Assembly (NCBI GenBank): GCA_002720735.1
Contig: PBJN01000034.1
Span: 12,510-19,534, forward strand
Direction: 5' to 3'
Source of the DNA: Porticoccaceae bacterium
Lineage (GTDB): Bacteria; Pseudomonadota; Gammaproteobacteria; Pseudomonadales; Porticoccaceae
Length of the DNA: 7,025 nucleotides
Shown here: in pieces, positions 1-6,680 of the stretch
Position numbering within the stretch: the first letter of the stretch is position 1
Layout of the letters: each line of letters opens with the position of its first letter
Notes under the pieces: model-generated
Databases searched by the model: none
What the model was told of the DNA's origin: nothing
What the model saw: only the letters and a program-made list of their open reading frames with translations
Position numbers and translations under genes: made by a program

Positions 1-1956
1 ATCGTGGATGAACGAACGGTTACGGTTATCCCACCCACTGGGCGTAGTGATTCTGCCGACTTCAAATATAGACGCTAAGCTAGGGATAGACTTGTTTCTC
101 AACTCAAACATATACAACCGGTCCTTGTTCTGGTAACCAGACGCGTCGCTATAAAGACCCATACTTACGGGTACCAAAAAACGATCTAGGTCATCATTAA
201 TCTGTTGATAAGTGAAGGCATGTCTATTATAGCGAGCTTCTGAATAGCTCCAACGTGCATTCTCGTCTGAACCTAGCACCATCGCCCCAAGTGACGACGG
301 CAGGTTCATCCGTCCGACATCGAACAACTCTAGCTTTACCAAACCCGACTCATCCTGACCAAGACCCAACAGTAACTTCTCACTTACCGGATGTAAAAAA
401 TCAGAGAACCCAGTAACTGTTAATTCTCCGGCGATCACAGGATCGGAAGGTACGGAAAGATCCAGAACATAGAGCGGATCAATGCGCTCAAATGTCACAA
501 GGTAGAGGGTATTACCGAAAAATCTAACGCCATAGAGATCTTCATTGGGTTTCCCGATTTCCTGAGGACGATTCTCATTCGGTAGTGTAGAAATCAGATC
601 CATTCTAAGCTCTTGTTCATTCAACTTAAGGATTGACAGTTGGTGATCAAACCGATCGTCCGAATCAAAGTCTCGATCCGTCGTCACTACACGCAAGTAG
701 CCTTCATACTCATTAATCCGAAAATCTCGATTACCATTAAGATATAGTGCGCCCTCGACAACTCCAGAGCCCAGATAATTCAAATCCGACGACAAGTCAT
801 ATCCATGGAGAATAGTTTTCGATTTGGCTGATGAAGCATCAACCTGCGTGAGGTAAATTGCATTTTCACTCACGTAAATACCATCCGTCGACTCGAGATA
901 GCACCTTGCCTTCGATAGGGAATTTGACACCAGATCTATTGCAAATACTATCGTCAATGTTGGATATCCAATCTTAACGGGAGCCTGTTCATTATCTCGA
1001 TCAAAAAGAAAACAATCCTGTGATTTAATCGCTTCTGAGGGTTCTCCATTAACGGTGACCTTGGGTAAGATATCGGTGACTGTAAGGTTATTAAGAAGTT
1101 GTTCATTTTCGGTTTGTTGCTCAGCAGTTGGGGAATACTCAAATCCCCTTATCGATGGGGTGTGTCGAGTAATGAAATAGATAATATTGCCTTTTCTCCT
1201 GCTGCTCACAAAACCTCCCTCCACTTCAATGTTAAATTGACTTGTAGGATTCCCTATGTCACTTATGTCATAAATATCAAGAACAGTAGTCTGCTCCCTC
1301 CATCTCGAGACCCGCAAGAACTCACTTCCATAGGAGCCCCACCAGCCAGATGAACTGATTGCCGAGAGCTGAGAGCCACTCACATAGAGACCTTCTACAG
1401 TATGCAAAGTATCCAGCTCAATAGACGAGACCTGCTCAATGGACGCGGTAGCTGGCTCTGTCCTCAAGATTCGGATCCTACGTTTATCTGTCTGAGTCGG
1501 CAGAACATTTAAAGCTGAACTGGCAGTAGGATCCTCCTCAACAATAACGTCGTCCATGATAAAACAGCAGTCCATGCTCTTACTTGGAGCAATAAACATA
1601 TGATCACCGTTATACTTGACATAATCATGCTCATCAACATTCTTCTCAAGAGTGTACGTGGTGGTATAGTTTTCTGAGGAGGTGACTGCATCAGATGCAG
1701 TCACCTCAATTGAGGGTTGAAACAGCGCGCGTTCCGCCATATTACCCTCGGTGAGTGTTATCAGCCCCTGGCGAACACTGTTAATAATCTCGAAATCGGT
1801 TTCTGCTCGAATCAGCATACCTTGAGGTGCTGGTTGTTCATTGACAATAGGATAACTATTGGTATAACCGGCATTACTAGCCGCGCCACCTCCTCCACAG
1901 GATATGAGGACCGACGCTATAATGGGCAATAAAACTTTTGGGTAGTGAGCACACAT
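1..1956 (-). CDS. Secreted beta-propeller lipoprotein (PF09826/COG4880-like), 3' end cut by window edge
   Basis: This minus-strand frame is open from the ATG at 1956 to base 1: 652 codons with no stop, so the C terminus is missing. The N terminus is a lipoprotein signal: a short basic/hydrophobic stretch, then lipobox L17-I18-S19-C20 followed by four glycines. Gly after the cysteine fits outer-membrane sorting. Several segments match what I recall of the secreted C-terminal beta-propeller family: NVDEHDYVKYNGD (106-118), the DIYDISDIGNP strand (227-237), and the stretch from 474 to about 530 with LYGVRFFGNTLYLVTF, DPLYVLDL and GFSDFLHP, then LELFDV (542-547). The visible end, NRSFIHD, resembles a late family motif, so probably only tens of residues are missing. 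GGAG lies 8 bases before the ATG, which supports this start. The molecular role is unknown; propellers usually act as binding scaffolds. It follows the DUF1800 gene by 126 bases in the same orientation. Family assignment is confident; function is not. Confidence 0.88.
   Translation of the reverse strand, partial: MCAHYPKVLLPIIASVLISCGGGGAASNAGYTNSYPIVNEQPAPQGMLIRAETDFEIINSVRQGLITLTEGNMAERALFQPSIEVTASDAVTSSENYTTTYTLEKNVDEHDYVKYNGDHMFIAPSKSMDCCFIMDDVIVEEDPTASSALNVLPTQTDKRRIRILRTEPATASIEQVSSIELDTLHTVEGLYVSGSQLSAISSSGWWGSYGSEFLRVSRWREQTTVLDIYDISDIGNPTSQFNIEVEGGFVSSRRKGNIIYFITRHTPSIRGFEYSPTAEQQTENEQLLNNLTVTDILPKVTVNGEPSEAIKSQDCFLFDRDNEQAPVKIGYPTLTIVFAIDLVSNSLSKARCYLESTDGIYVSENAIYLTQVDASSAKSKTILHGYDLSSDLNYLGSGVVEGALYLNGNRDFRINEYEGYLRVVTTDRDFDSDDRFDHQLSILKLNEQELRMDLISTLPNENRPQEIGKPNEDLYGVRFFGNTLYLVTFERIDPLYVLDLSVPSDPVIAGELTVTGFSDFLHPVSEKLLLGLGQDESGLVKLELFDVGRMNLPSSLGAMVLGSDENARWSYSEARYNRHAFTYQQINDDLDRFLVPVSMGLYSDASGYQNKDRLYMFELRNKSIPSLASIFEVGRITTPSGWDNRNRSFIHD
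1679..1707 (-). repeat. Perfect 13-bp inverted repeat (stem-loop) inside the propeller coding sequence
   Basis: GAGGTGACTGCAT at 1679-1691 is followed by a 3-base loop (1692-1694) and its exact reverse complement at 1695-1707. Pairing stops at the next base on each side (G at 1678, A at 1708). It lies about 250 bases into the gene and encodes residues 84-93, upstream of the conserved propeller core in a low-complexity Ser/Thr/Ala-rich linker. There is no T-run after it, so it does not look like a classical intrinsic terminator. It could form a strong mRNA hairpin or be a protein-binding palindrome; its function is unknown. Confidence 0.75.
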
Positions 1957-2082
1957 CCGAACTACTCCAATCTTCTCGTTTTTTTATAAAGTCTGATCTT
2001 GCACTCATCGCAGTCTATTCTCTGCCAATATTTGGAGCAACTCTCAGTAAAACATCAGGGATAAAAAACAACTCCTTTACAA
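1957..2082. other. Intergenic gap between the DUF1800 and propeller genes
   Basis: These 126 bases separate the DUF1800 stop codon (TAA, 2085-2083) from the propeller ATG. No GC-rich hairpin followed by a T-run is visible, so read-through from the upstream pair is possible. On the minus strand a weak sigma-70-like pair, TTGCTC then 17 bases then TAGACT, can be drawn, but each box matches only four of six consensus positions. Whether the propeller gene has its own promoter is therefore undecided. The remainder holds only the ribosome binding site. Confidence 0.5.
1965..1968 (-). promoter_or_regulatory. Ribosome binding site of the propeller lipoprotein gene
   Basis: GGAG reads on the minus strand with 8 bases between it and the ATG at 1956. 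It is the clearest Shine-Dalgarno-like element in the window and supports independent translation initiation of this gene, unlike the coupled DUF1800 start. Confidence 0.7.
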
Positions 2083-5000
2083 TTACCGACTGATTTGAAC
2101 ATCCGGCGCGGTCATCATGGTATAAACGGCAAGTCGGTTACGGTTCATACTATTTGAATAGGTCGACAGACGCTGGGCAAGAAAGTTTATGAAAGTATCT
2201 GTTCCAGAACCGACGTTAACTTCCTGCCCAATATTAGTCAGCTGTCCTGCGTTGAGATAAAAATCTAAGAATCTCACGATAGCCTCAGCTTTTGATAAAC
2301 TGGTTCCCATCGTACTATCCCAAACACTATCGAGGACTTCATGGTCTAGCTTAACCCTAAACTGATCCCTCGTGTAGGTGAGATTAAAATTTGTATATCG
2401 ACTGCTTCTACTGAGACCAGCTGAGCTTACCAAGCTAGAAAAAACATTGAATGTATTGAATATCTGACTTTCTGTTACAAGCTGAAGTTCGGGTGACACC
2501 AACGAGTTACCAGCTATGGGTCCAGTTGGTGCGAAGTCCGGCGAGAAAAAGTTGAATACCGAGGGAGCGCGGAGGACCTCTTGCCCGATAGCTTGCATGT
2601 TACCAATCCGCAGGAGTGTAGCCTCAGAATCAAATCTTTCAATATTACTATGACCCACCCCGGGAATCGCATCATTATCGACTGCATAAGACTCGCCCAG
2701 CGGGATTTCTGAACTAGCTCGCAGTAGCCTTAACACGGATGTGAGATGGAGCAGCGGTTCCTTGAACTTTCCATAGCTGGGAGAATTAATGGTCGCAGGG
2801 TTTCGAGCCTCGGGGTCAAGAAGAATCGCCTTGATCACAGCACGGAGATCTCCCTGCTCTCCAAAGGCAGTTGCAACACGCTCTATGTAGCCGGGGCTGG
2901 GATTTGACGTCACAAATCGCTGTATTAGTTTCCGCGCAATGAAAGGAGCGGTTGTCCCATGTCCCACCAAGTAATCGAGAACTTGGTCAAGCTCTTCATT
3001 CGCGGATGAGACACTTATCGAACTGCTCGCTCCAATTTTTTTTGTCTCACCACCATCCTTAAACAATATCTTTTCACCAAAGTCATGGTGGGCCGTGAAG
3101 AATTTCATCGGGTGCGTCCACCGGTGTTGGACAGAGTTGTTAAAATTGTTACCCCTTGAGAAATTAGTGTTGTTAATAACTGAGGTGCCATTATTGGTTT
3201 TACTGAAAGAAAGCCCGGTCATTACACGTGCCAGCTCACTGATAACAGAGTTGTCATAAGTTTCTATTGGAAGGTTGTTTTCTCCTAACTTGATAGATCC
3301 GTTTTTTTGCCTGTGAACGAGGCCAAAGGTAAAGAGCTGCATCACCTCTCGAGCATAGTTCTCATCAGGGTAAGTGCCCTTTGCCGGGTCCTCTTTCTTA
3401 TTCCTGAGATGGCTTAGGTATAAACCCATTATAGGATGACGAGTCACATCTCCCAACAACTGCCGATATGTCCCAAAAGCATTTTCTGCAAGCGTATCCC
3501 AATAATCAGCTGCACCTCGGTGGCCATTTCTCACCCCAGCGTCTTGATCGCTCACCACTAGAATCTCGCTCAACGCAAATGTCATCCGCTGCCGCAGCTG
3601 ATCCCGACCATAAATTGCCATTGGCCAAAAAGCATCTCTTCTCAGATTTTCCTCCGGCTCAGGCCTATCGCAACCTGCATTCCGAGTGATATCACAAGAA
3701 AGGAAGAGAGGGATGGTCTCATCCAAAAGTGTAAGCATCTCAGTTTGCGGTTTTTCGAACTGGCTATCTATCCAACTTTCGTAGGCAGCCATCCGATTCT
3801 CTCCATTTTCTTCGATAGTCGCCCTAAGTTCGTTGTAACTTCGCTCCGTCGAACCGAATGTAGATTGATTCAAAAACCTAACGACGTCGGTATCCACCTG
3901 AGTTTTTGTTAGACTGGCATAATTGGCAACTTCTCCGCCCTCAGAATCTGTTGGCGCATTCACATTAGCATCAAAAACCAGAGTTGCCGAAATCTCGCCA
4001 TTTGGGTATTCCGCAGTGTGAATATTTATGTAAAATTTCCCTTCAAATAGCGCATCCAACACCTGCTGCTCTGTTGTATAAATACCTCCAGGCGCCATAT
4101 CCCATGTAAAGGAGCTTAAATGTCCGTCCTCGTCAAGCAATGACTCTTCTATATCCCTCACGATGGTCCCAGAGGGCAGTAGATGGATGTGCTGATCCGT
4201 CCTTGTCGAACCGAGATTAGAGAAGTTATAGTTCAGCACACCGGCGTCGTTATCGCCCTGTAGCACAAAGCTAAGCAGCCCAGAGGCGACAGTATCCGCA
4301 CCGTCTTGCGGCCCAAATGCACCTAAAAAGACTCTTCCATTTTCTGGCGCATTATTAGCATCGCTTACAATTACCGACCCCGCGACATCAGTACTAAGCT
4401 CATATCCTTCCTTGGGTTTCAGGGTTAAAGTTAGTGTTTCAGGAACTTCTTTCACAGAATCTTGTGTGGCTAAGACTTCAATCACCCGGAAATTTTGGTT
4501 CTCCGCCAACCTTAGGGTCGTACCAACGCCCTCACCGTCGCTATAGGACAGGCTGATATCAGCCTCGCTCACCGAACCACGAGTTGGATTCTCGTTACCC
4601 GATATCTGAAAGTCAATATCAAGCTCCACAGGATCTCCGGTCCTCTGAATCTGAAACTTTCCGAGCTGATTATTTGCTTCGTAAGCATTTGCCTCCAAGA
4701 CCGTGAGGCTTATGCTCGGAGTCGCTGACCGTGTTTCATCCTCCGGAAAATCATCGCTAACATCCTCAACGCCATCATTGTCATCATCAGGGTCCGCATT
4801 GTTTCCAATGCCATCCCCGTCGGAGTCAACACTCTCGTTTGCGTCGAGTGGAAACGCGTCTGCAGAATAGGAAACTCCATCATTGTCATCATCATTATCC
4901 TCATTGTTCCCAACCCCATCTGAATCAGTATCTAACGACTCAGAGCTATTTAAAGGGAAGCTATCCTCAATGTCCGATACCCCATCGCCATCATCGTCAG

Positions 5001-5217
5001 TATCTTCATTGTTCCCAACTCCATCTGAATCAGTATCCACGGATTCGGCAGCGTTATCTGGAAAAGCATCCAAGGAATTGAGCACGCCATCGTTATCTCT
5101 GTCTGAATCCACCGATATGGATTGAGAATCACCACCACCGCCACCACAGCCAGATGACGTTAATATGAGGAAAAATATCGGCAGATAACTGGTTAATTTT
5201 GGCATCAGTGATCTCAT
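2083..5217 (-). CDS. DUF1800 surface protein with TSP3-like repeats, Calx-beta-like and CHRD domains
   Basis: This 1044-residue exported mosaic has a hydrophobic signal (residues 8-22) ending in S-S-G-C24, followed by five glycines, which suggests a lipid anchor and flexible tether. Residues 37-165 are Asp-rich thrombospondin type-3-like repeats (DxDxDG and DAFP motifs) expected to bind calcium. Residues 166-290 are Calx-beta-like, with an EVPETLTLTL strand. Residues 293-415 resemble a CHRD domain, with DQHIHLLPSG and ending in HTAEYPNGEISATLVF. Residues about 445-1044 are the DUF1800 module: FLNQSTFG (449-456), NYAREVMQLFTFG (620-632), HHDFGEKIL (710-718), APFIARKLIQRFV (758-770). DUF1800 proteins are usually near the size of this last module alone, so the 440-residue front end is an addition. 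C508 and C516 could form a disulfide. The ATG overlaps the DUF1501 stop; no Shine-Dalgarno sequence is visible, so translational coupling is likely. ATG at codon 5 is an alternative start. Biochemical function is unknown. Confidence 0.93.
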   Translation of the reverse strand: MRSLMPKLTSYLPIFFLILTSSGCGGGGGDSQSISVDSDRDNDGVLNSLDAFPDNAAESVDTDSDGVGNNEDTDDDGDGVSDIEDSFPLNSSESLDTDSDGVGNNEDNDDDNDGVSYSADAFPLDANESVDSDGDGIGNNADPDDDNDGVEDVSDDFPEDETRSATPSISLTVLEANAYEANNQLGKFQIQRTGDPVELDIDFQISGNENPTRGSVSEADISLSYSDGEGVGTTLRLAENQNFRVIEVLATQDSVKEVPETLTLTLKPKEGYELSTDVAGSVIVSDANNAPENGRVFLGAFGPQDGADTVASGLLSFVLQGDNDAGVLNYNFSNLGSTRTDQHIHLLPSGTIVRDIEESLLDEDGHLSSFTWDMAPGGIYTTEQQVLDALFEGKFYINIHTAEYPNGEISATLVFDANVNAPTDSEGGEVANYASLTKTQVDTDVVRFLNQSTFGSTERSYNELRATIEENGENRMAAYESWIDSQFEKPQTEMLTLLDETIPLFLSCDITRNAGCDRPEPEENLRRDAFWPMAIYGRDQLRQRMTFALSEILVVSDQDAGVRNGHRGAADYWDTLAENAFGTYRQLLGDVTRHPIMGLYLSHLRNKKEDPAKGTYPDENYAREVMQLFTFGLVHRQKNGSIKLGENNLPIETYDNSVISELARVMTGLSFSKTNNGTSVINNTNFSRGNNFNNSVQHRWTHPMKFFTAHHDFGEKILFKDGGETKKIGASSSISVSSANEELDQVLDYLVGHGTTAPFIARKLIQRFVTSNPSPGYIERVATAFGEQGDLRAVIKAILLDPEARNPATINSPSYGKFKEPLLHLTSVLRLLRASSEIPLGESYAVDNDAIPGVGHSNIERFDSEATLLRIGNMQAIGQEVLRAPSVFNFFSPDFAPTGPIAGNSLVSPELQLVTESQIFNTFNVFSSLVSSAGLSRSSRYTNFNLTYTRDQFRVKLDHEVLDSVWDSTMGTSLSKAEAIVRFLDFYLNAGQLTNIGQEVNVGSGTDTFINFLAQRLSTYSNSMNRNRLAVYTMMTAPDVQISR
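3973..4341 (-). other. CHRD domain region of the DUF1800 protein
   Basis: Residues 293-415 start at NGRVFLGAFGPQDG and contain a GLLSFVLQGD strand, the histidine motif DQHIHLLPSG (342-351) and a closing HTAEYPNGEISATLVF. That order, with His near the middle and an 'NIHT...PNGEI' ending, is characteristic of CHRD domains, first described in the animal BMP antagonist chordin and common in bacterial secreted proteins, where their ligand is mostly unknown. Here it sits between the calcium-binding stalk and the DUF1800 module. The call rests on motif recognition without a profile search. Confidence 0.75.
4723..5109 (-). repeat. 105-bp in-frame tandem repeats coding for the TSP3-like calcium-binding stalk
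   Basis: There are three complete 35-residue units, coded at 5037-4933, 4932-4828 and 4827-4723, preceded by a 24-residue partial unit at 5109-5038 that corresponds to the second half of the repeat. Each unit reads roughly D-T-D-S-D-G-V-G-N-N-E-D, then an acidic DDDxDGV stretch, then DxFPLxxxES. The nucleotide repeat is visible directly: nearly the same 31-base stretch starts at 4901 and 5006, and a more diverged copy at 4796, exactly 105 bases apart. The near-identity of the two inner copies implies recent duplication or homogenisation. The spacing of Asp residues is typical of thrombospondin type-3 calcium sites, so this is likely a rigid calcium-stabilised spacer holding the CHRD/DUF1800 portion away from the membrane. 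Confidence 0.9.
5214..5217 (-). promoter_or_regulatory. ATGA stop/start overlap coupling DUF1501 and DUF1800
   Basis: On the minus strand the DUF1800 ATG (5217-5215) shares two bases with the DUF1501 TGA (5216-5214). This 4-base arrangement is typical of translational re-initiation. No recognisable Shine-Dalgarno sequence precedes the ATG; the upstream bases are CTTCATCCGACT. DUF1800 synthesis therefore probably depends on ribosomes finishing DUF1501. Confidence 0.85.
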
Positions 5218-6680
5218 AGTCGGATGAAGTCAAGATTAGAGCTGGCTTCAAAGGGACTAGCAAAGTTTGCCAATGATGGGAAAATCTTGCCCACATCAGA
5301 TTGAGGTACGCCCATCCAGTGGGCGATAGAGGCCGCACACTGTGAGTTGGAGGTGGTTGGGATCCATCTTCCCCGGCCGGGGTCAAGGGGATTATTGAGA
5401 TCAAGCGTCGGGTAAGTCCCAAAAAAACGGCTGCCCTTCACCATCCCTCCCATAGCAAGCGCATGCCCACCCCATCCATGGTCTGTTCCGCTTCCTTCAT
5501 CATCACCATTTGGTGTGAAGGTACGACCAAATTCTGACCCTACATATGTCAGAACCTGATCAAAATCACCCTGCTGCTTGAGCACATTTCGAAAAGCTCC
5601 GAGAGCCGCGTCCAGTTCAGCCATCAAAGTGGCGTGATCGGCTAGCATGTTTTGATGTGTGTCGAATCCGTTCATCTTCACGAAGTATACCGGCCGTCGG
5701 TTCGACTCTAACGGACGGCCACCAATCATCTTGGCCACCGTCTTAAGCTGGCGAGAGACTCGAGTATCAGAAAGTCCAGCGGCATTAAATATACCATCAT
5801 AATCCACTCCGGATGCCTCCGCCCTCTCAAAAGTGCTTGAGACTATCGTTTCCGCCCTCCTGGCGGATTGAAAAACCTCCTGATACTTTTGCGCCATGAG
5901 GTGGGAAGATCCATTGACGGACTCCATCCCTGCCTCGACTAGGGCCTTTCGATCACCATTGAAGGCCGCGAGGGAAACAACTCCGTTAGTTCCCATAGTA
6001 TAAGGATTCACGAGACTATCACGACTTACCTGAAAAGAGTTCAATCCAGAAACAGAAATCAACGGAGATAGACTCACATCAGTATTGTAGTCCGATAGCA
6101 TTTCGGCCAATCTACCGCCCCAGCCATATTGGAATGGATTGGTGGGCTCACTCTGAAACTGCCGTTGTTGATCGGCATGAGAAAATAACCGAGGAGGAAG
6201 TTTGACAGCAGCATCCGAAAATTGTTGACTGTTTGTTGGGACGATCAAGTTGCCCACGTTGCAGATGACTGACATCTCACCTGAGTTGAACATTCCTGCA
6301 AGATTCTGACAAGCAGGGTGTAATCCAAAGTCACTCGAGCTGGATCCGTCATAAAGAGTTGCCGCGTTTTGCAAATTTAAAATCTGTAGCTGCTCACTAG
6401 GAAGGGCAAGGAAGCGTCTTCCCCGATCATATTCCGCACGCATCGAACCAGAGCCCGCGGGTACAATCATATTAAATGAGTCATTTCCACCCTCAAGGAA
6501 TACAAGTACAAGAGCGCGAAAATCATGATGAGATCCCGATAAAACTTTCGGAGCATTGACAAGTCCAAAGAACCCCATCGAATTTACGGCCAAACTCGCT
6601 CCAATAGAAACGCGAGAAATCCTCCTAAGAAAGGCTCGCCTCGTGAGAACCTTACGATAGTTCAAAGTGCCACCCTGCAA
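5214..6680 (-). CDS. DUF1501 family protein with Tat signal, non-ATG start
   Basis: The 488-residue product (PF07394/COG4102 type) begins with a twin-arginine signal: TRRAFLRR at 13-20, then a hydrophobic stretch to about residue 42, so it is likely exported folded. Family motifs follow in order: VFLEGGNDSFNMIVP (60-74), NGFDTHQNML (337-346), YVGSEFGRTF (379-388), GTDHGWGGHAL (398-408), GGMVKGS (411-417) and a GRGRWIPTT ending (436-443). I recall the family as distantly related to the alkaline phosphatase/sulfatase fold; D340, H342, D400, H401 and H406 are then candidate metal ligands, which is inference. The first motif has Ser68 where Gly is more usual. The first in-frame ATG (codon 35) would destroy the Tat signal, so the true start must be TTG, either at 6680 or five codons later at 6665. 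The later one has AGGGTGG 4 bases upstream; the earlier one has AAAGG abutting it. A stop at 6686-6684 rules out longer forms. Substrate and reaction are unknown. Confidence 0.93.
   Translation of the reverse strand: MQGGTLNYRKVLTRRAFLRRISRVSIGASLAVNSMGFFGLVNAPKVLSGSHHDFRALVLVFLEGGNDSFNMIVPAGSGSMRAEYDRGRRFLALPSEQLQILNLQNAATLYDGSSSSDFGLHPACQNLAGMFNSGEMSVICNVGNLIVPTNSQQFSDAAVKLPPRLFSHADQQRQFQSEPTNPFQYGWGGRLAEMLSDYNTDVSLSPLISVSGLNSFQVSRDSLVNPYTMGTNGVVSLAAFNGDRKALVEAGMESVNGSSHLMAQKYQEVFQSARRAETIVSSTFERAEASGVDYDGIFNAAGLSDTRVSRQLKTVAKMIGGRPLESNRRPVYFVKMNGFDTHQNMLADHATLMAELDAALGAFRNVLKQQGDFDQVLTYVGSEFGRTFTPNGDDEGSGTDHGWGGHALAMGGMVKGSRFFGTYPTLDLNNPLDPGRGRWIPTTSNSQCAASIAHWMGVPQSDVGKIFPSLANFASPFEASSNLDFIRL
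6670..6676 (-). promoter_or_regulatory. Candidate ribosome binding site favouring the TTG start at 6665
   Basis: The minus-strand sequence AGGGTGG ends 4 bases before the second possible TTG start (6665-6663) of the DUF1501 gene. The other candidate, AAAGG at 6685-6681, abuts the first TTG with no spacer and is 15 bases from the second, so neither distance is good. The choice changes only five residues and leaves the Tat motif intact. The match to the consensus is partial. Confidence 0.4.

Noticed and set aside
1099..1353. Plus-strand 84-codon frame within the propeller gene
   Set aside because: It is antisense to a continuous, well-recognised minus-strand coding sequence and its product resembles nothing.
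3468..3689. Plus-strand 73-codon frame within the DUF1800 gene
   Set aside because: It lies antisense to the conserved DUF1800 core and has no recognisable content.
4550..4565. Perfect 16-bp palindrome AGGCTGATATCAGCCT in the DUF1800 gene
   Set aside because: It falls in a Calx-beta-like coding stretch and a palindrome of this size has an appreciable chance of arising in a window of 7 kb; no partner site or regulatory context was seen.
4710..5147. Several open frames on both strands across the Asp-rich repeat region
   Set aside because: They are shadows of the repetitive GAT/GAC-rich stalk sequence: low-complexity Met/Thr, Ser/Pro or His/Gln products without any domain.
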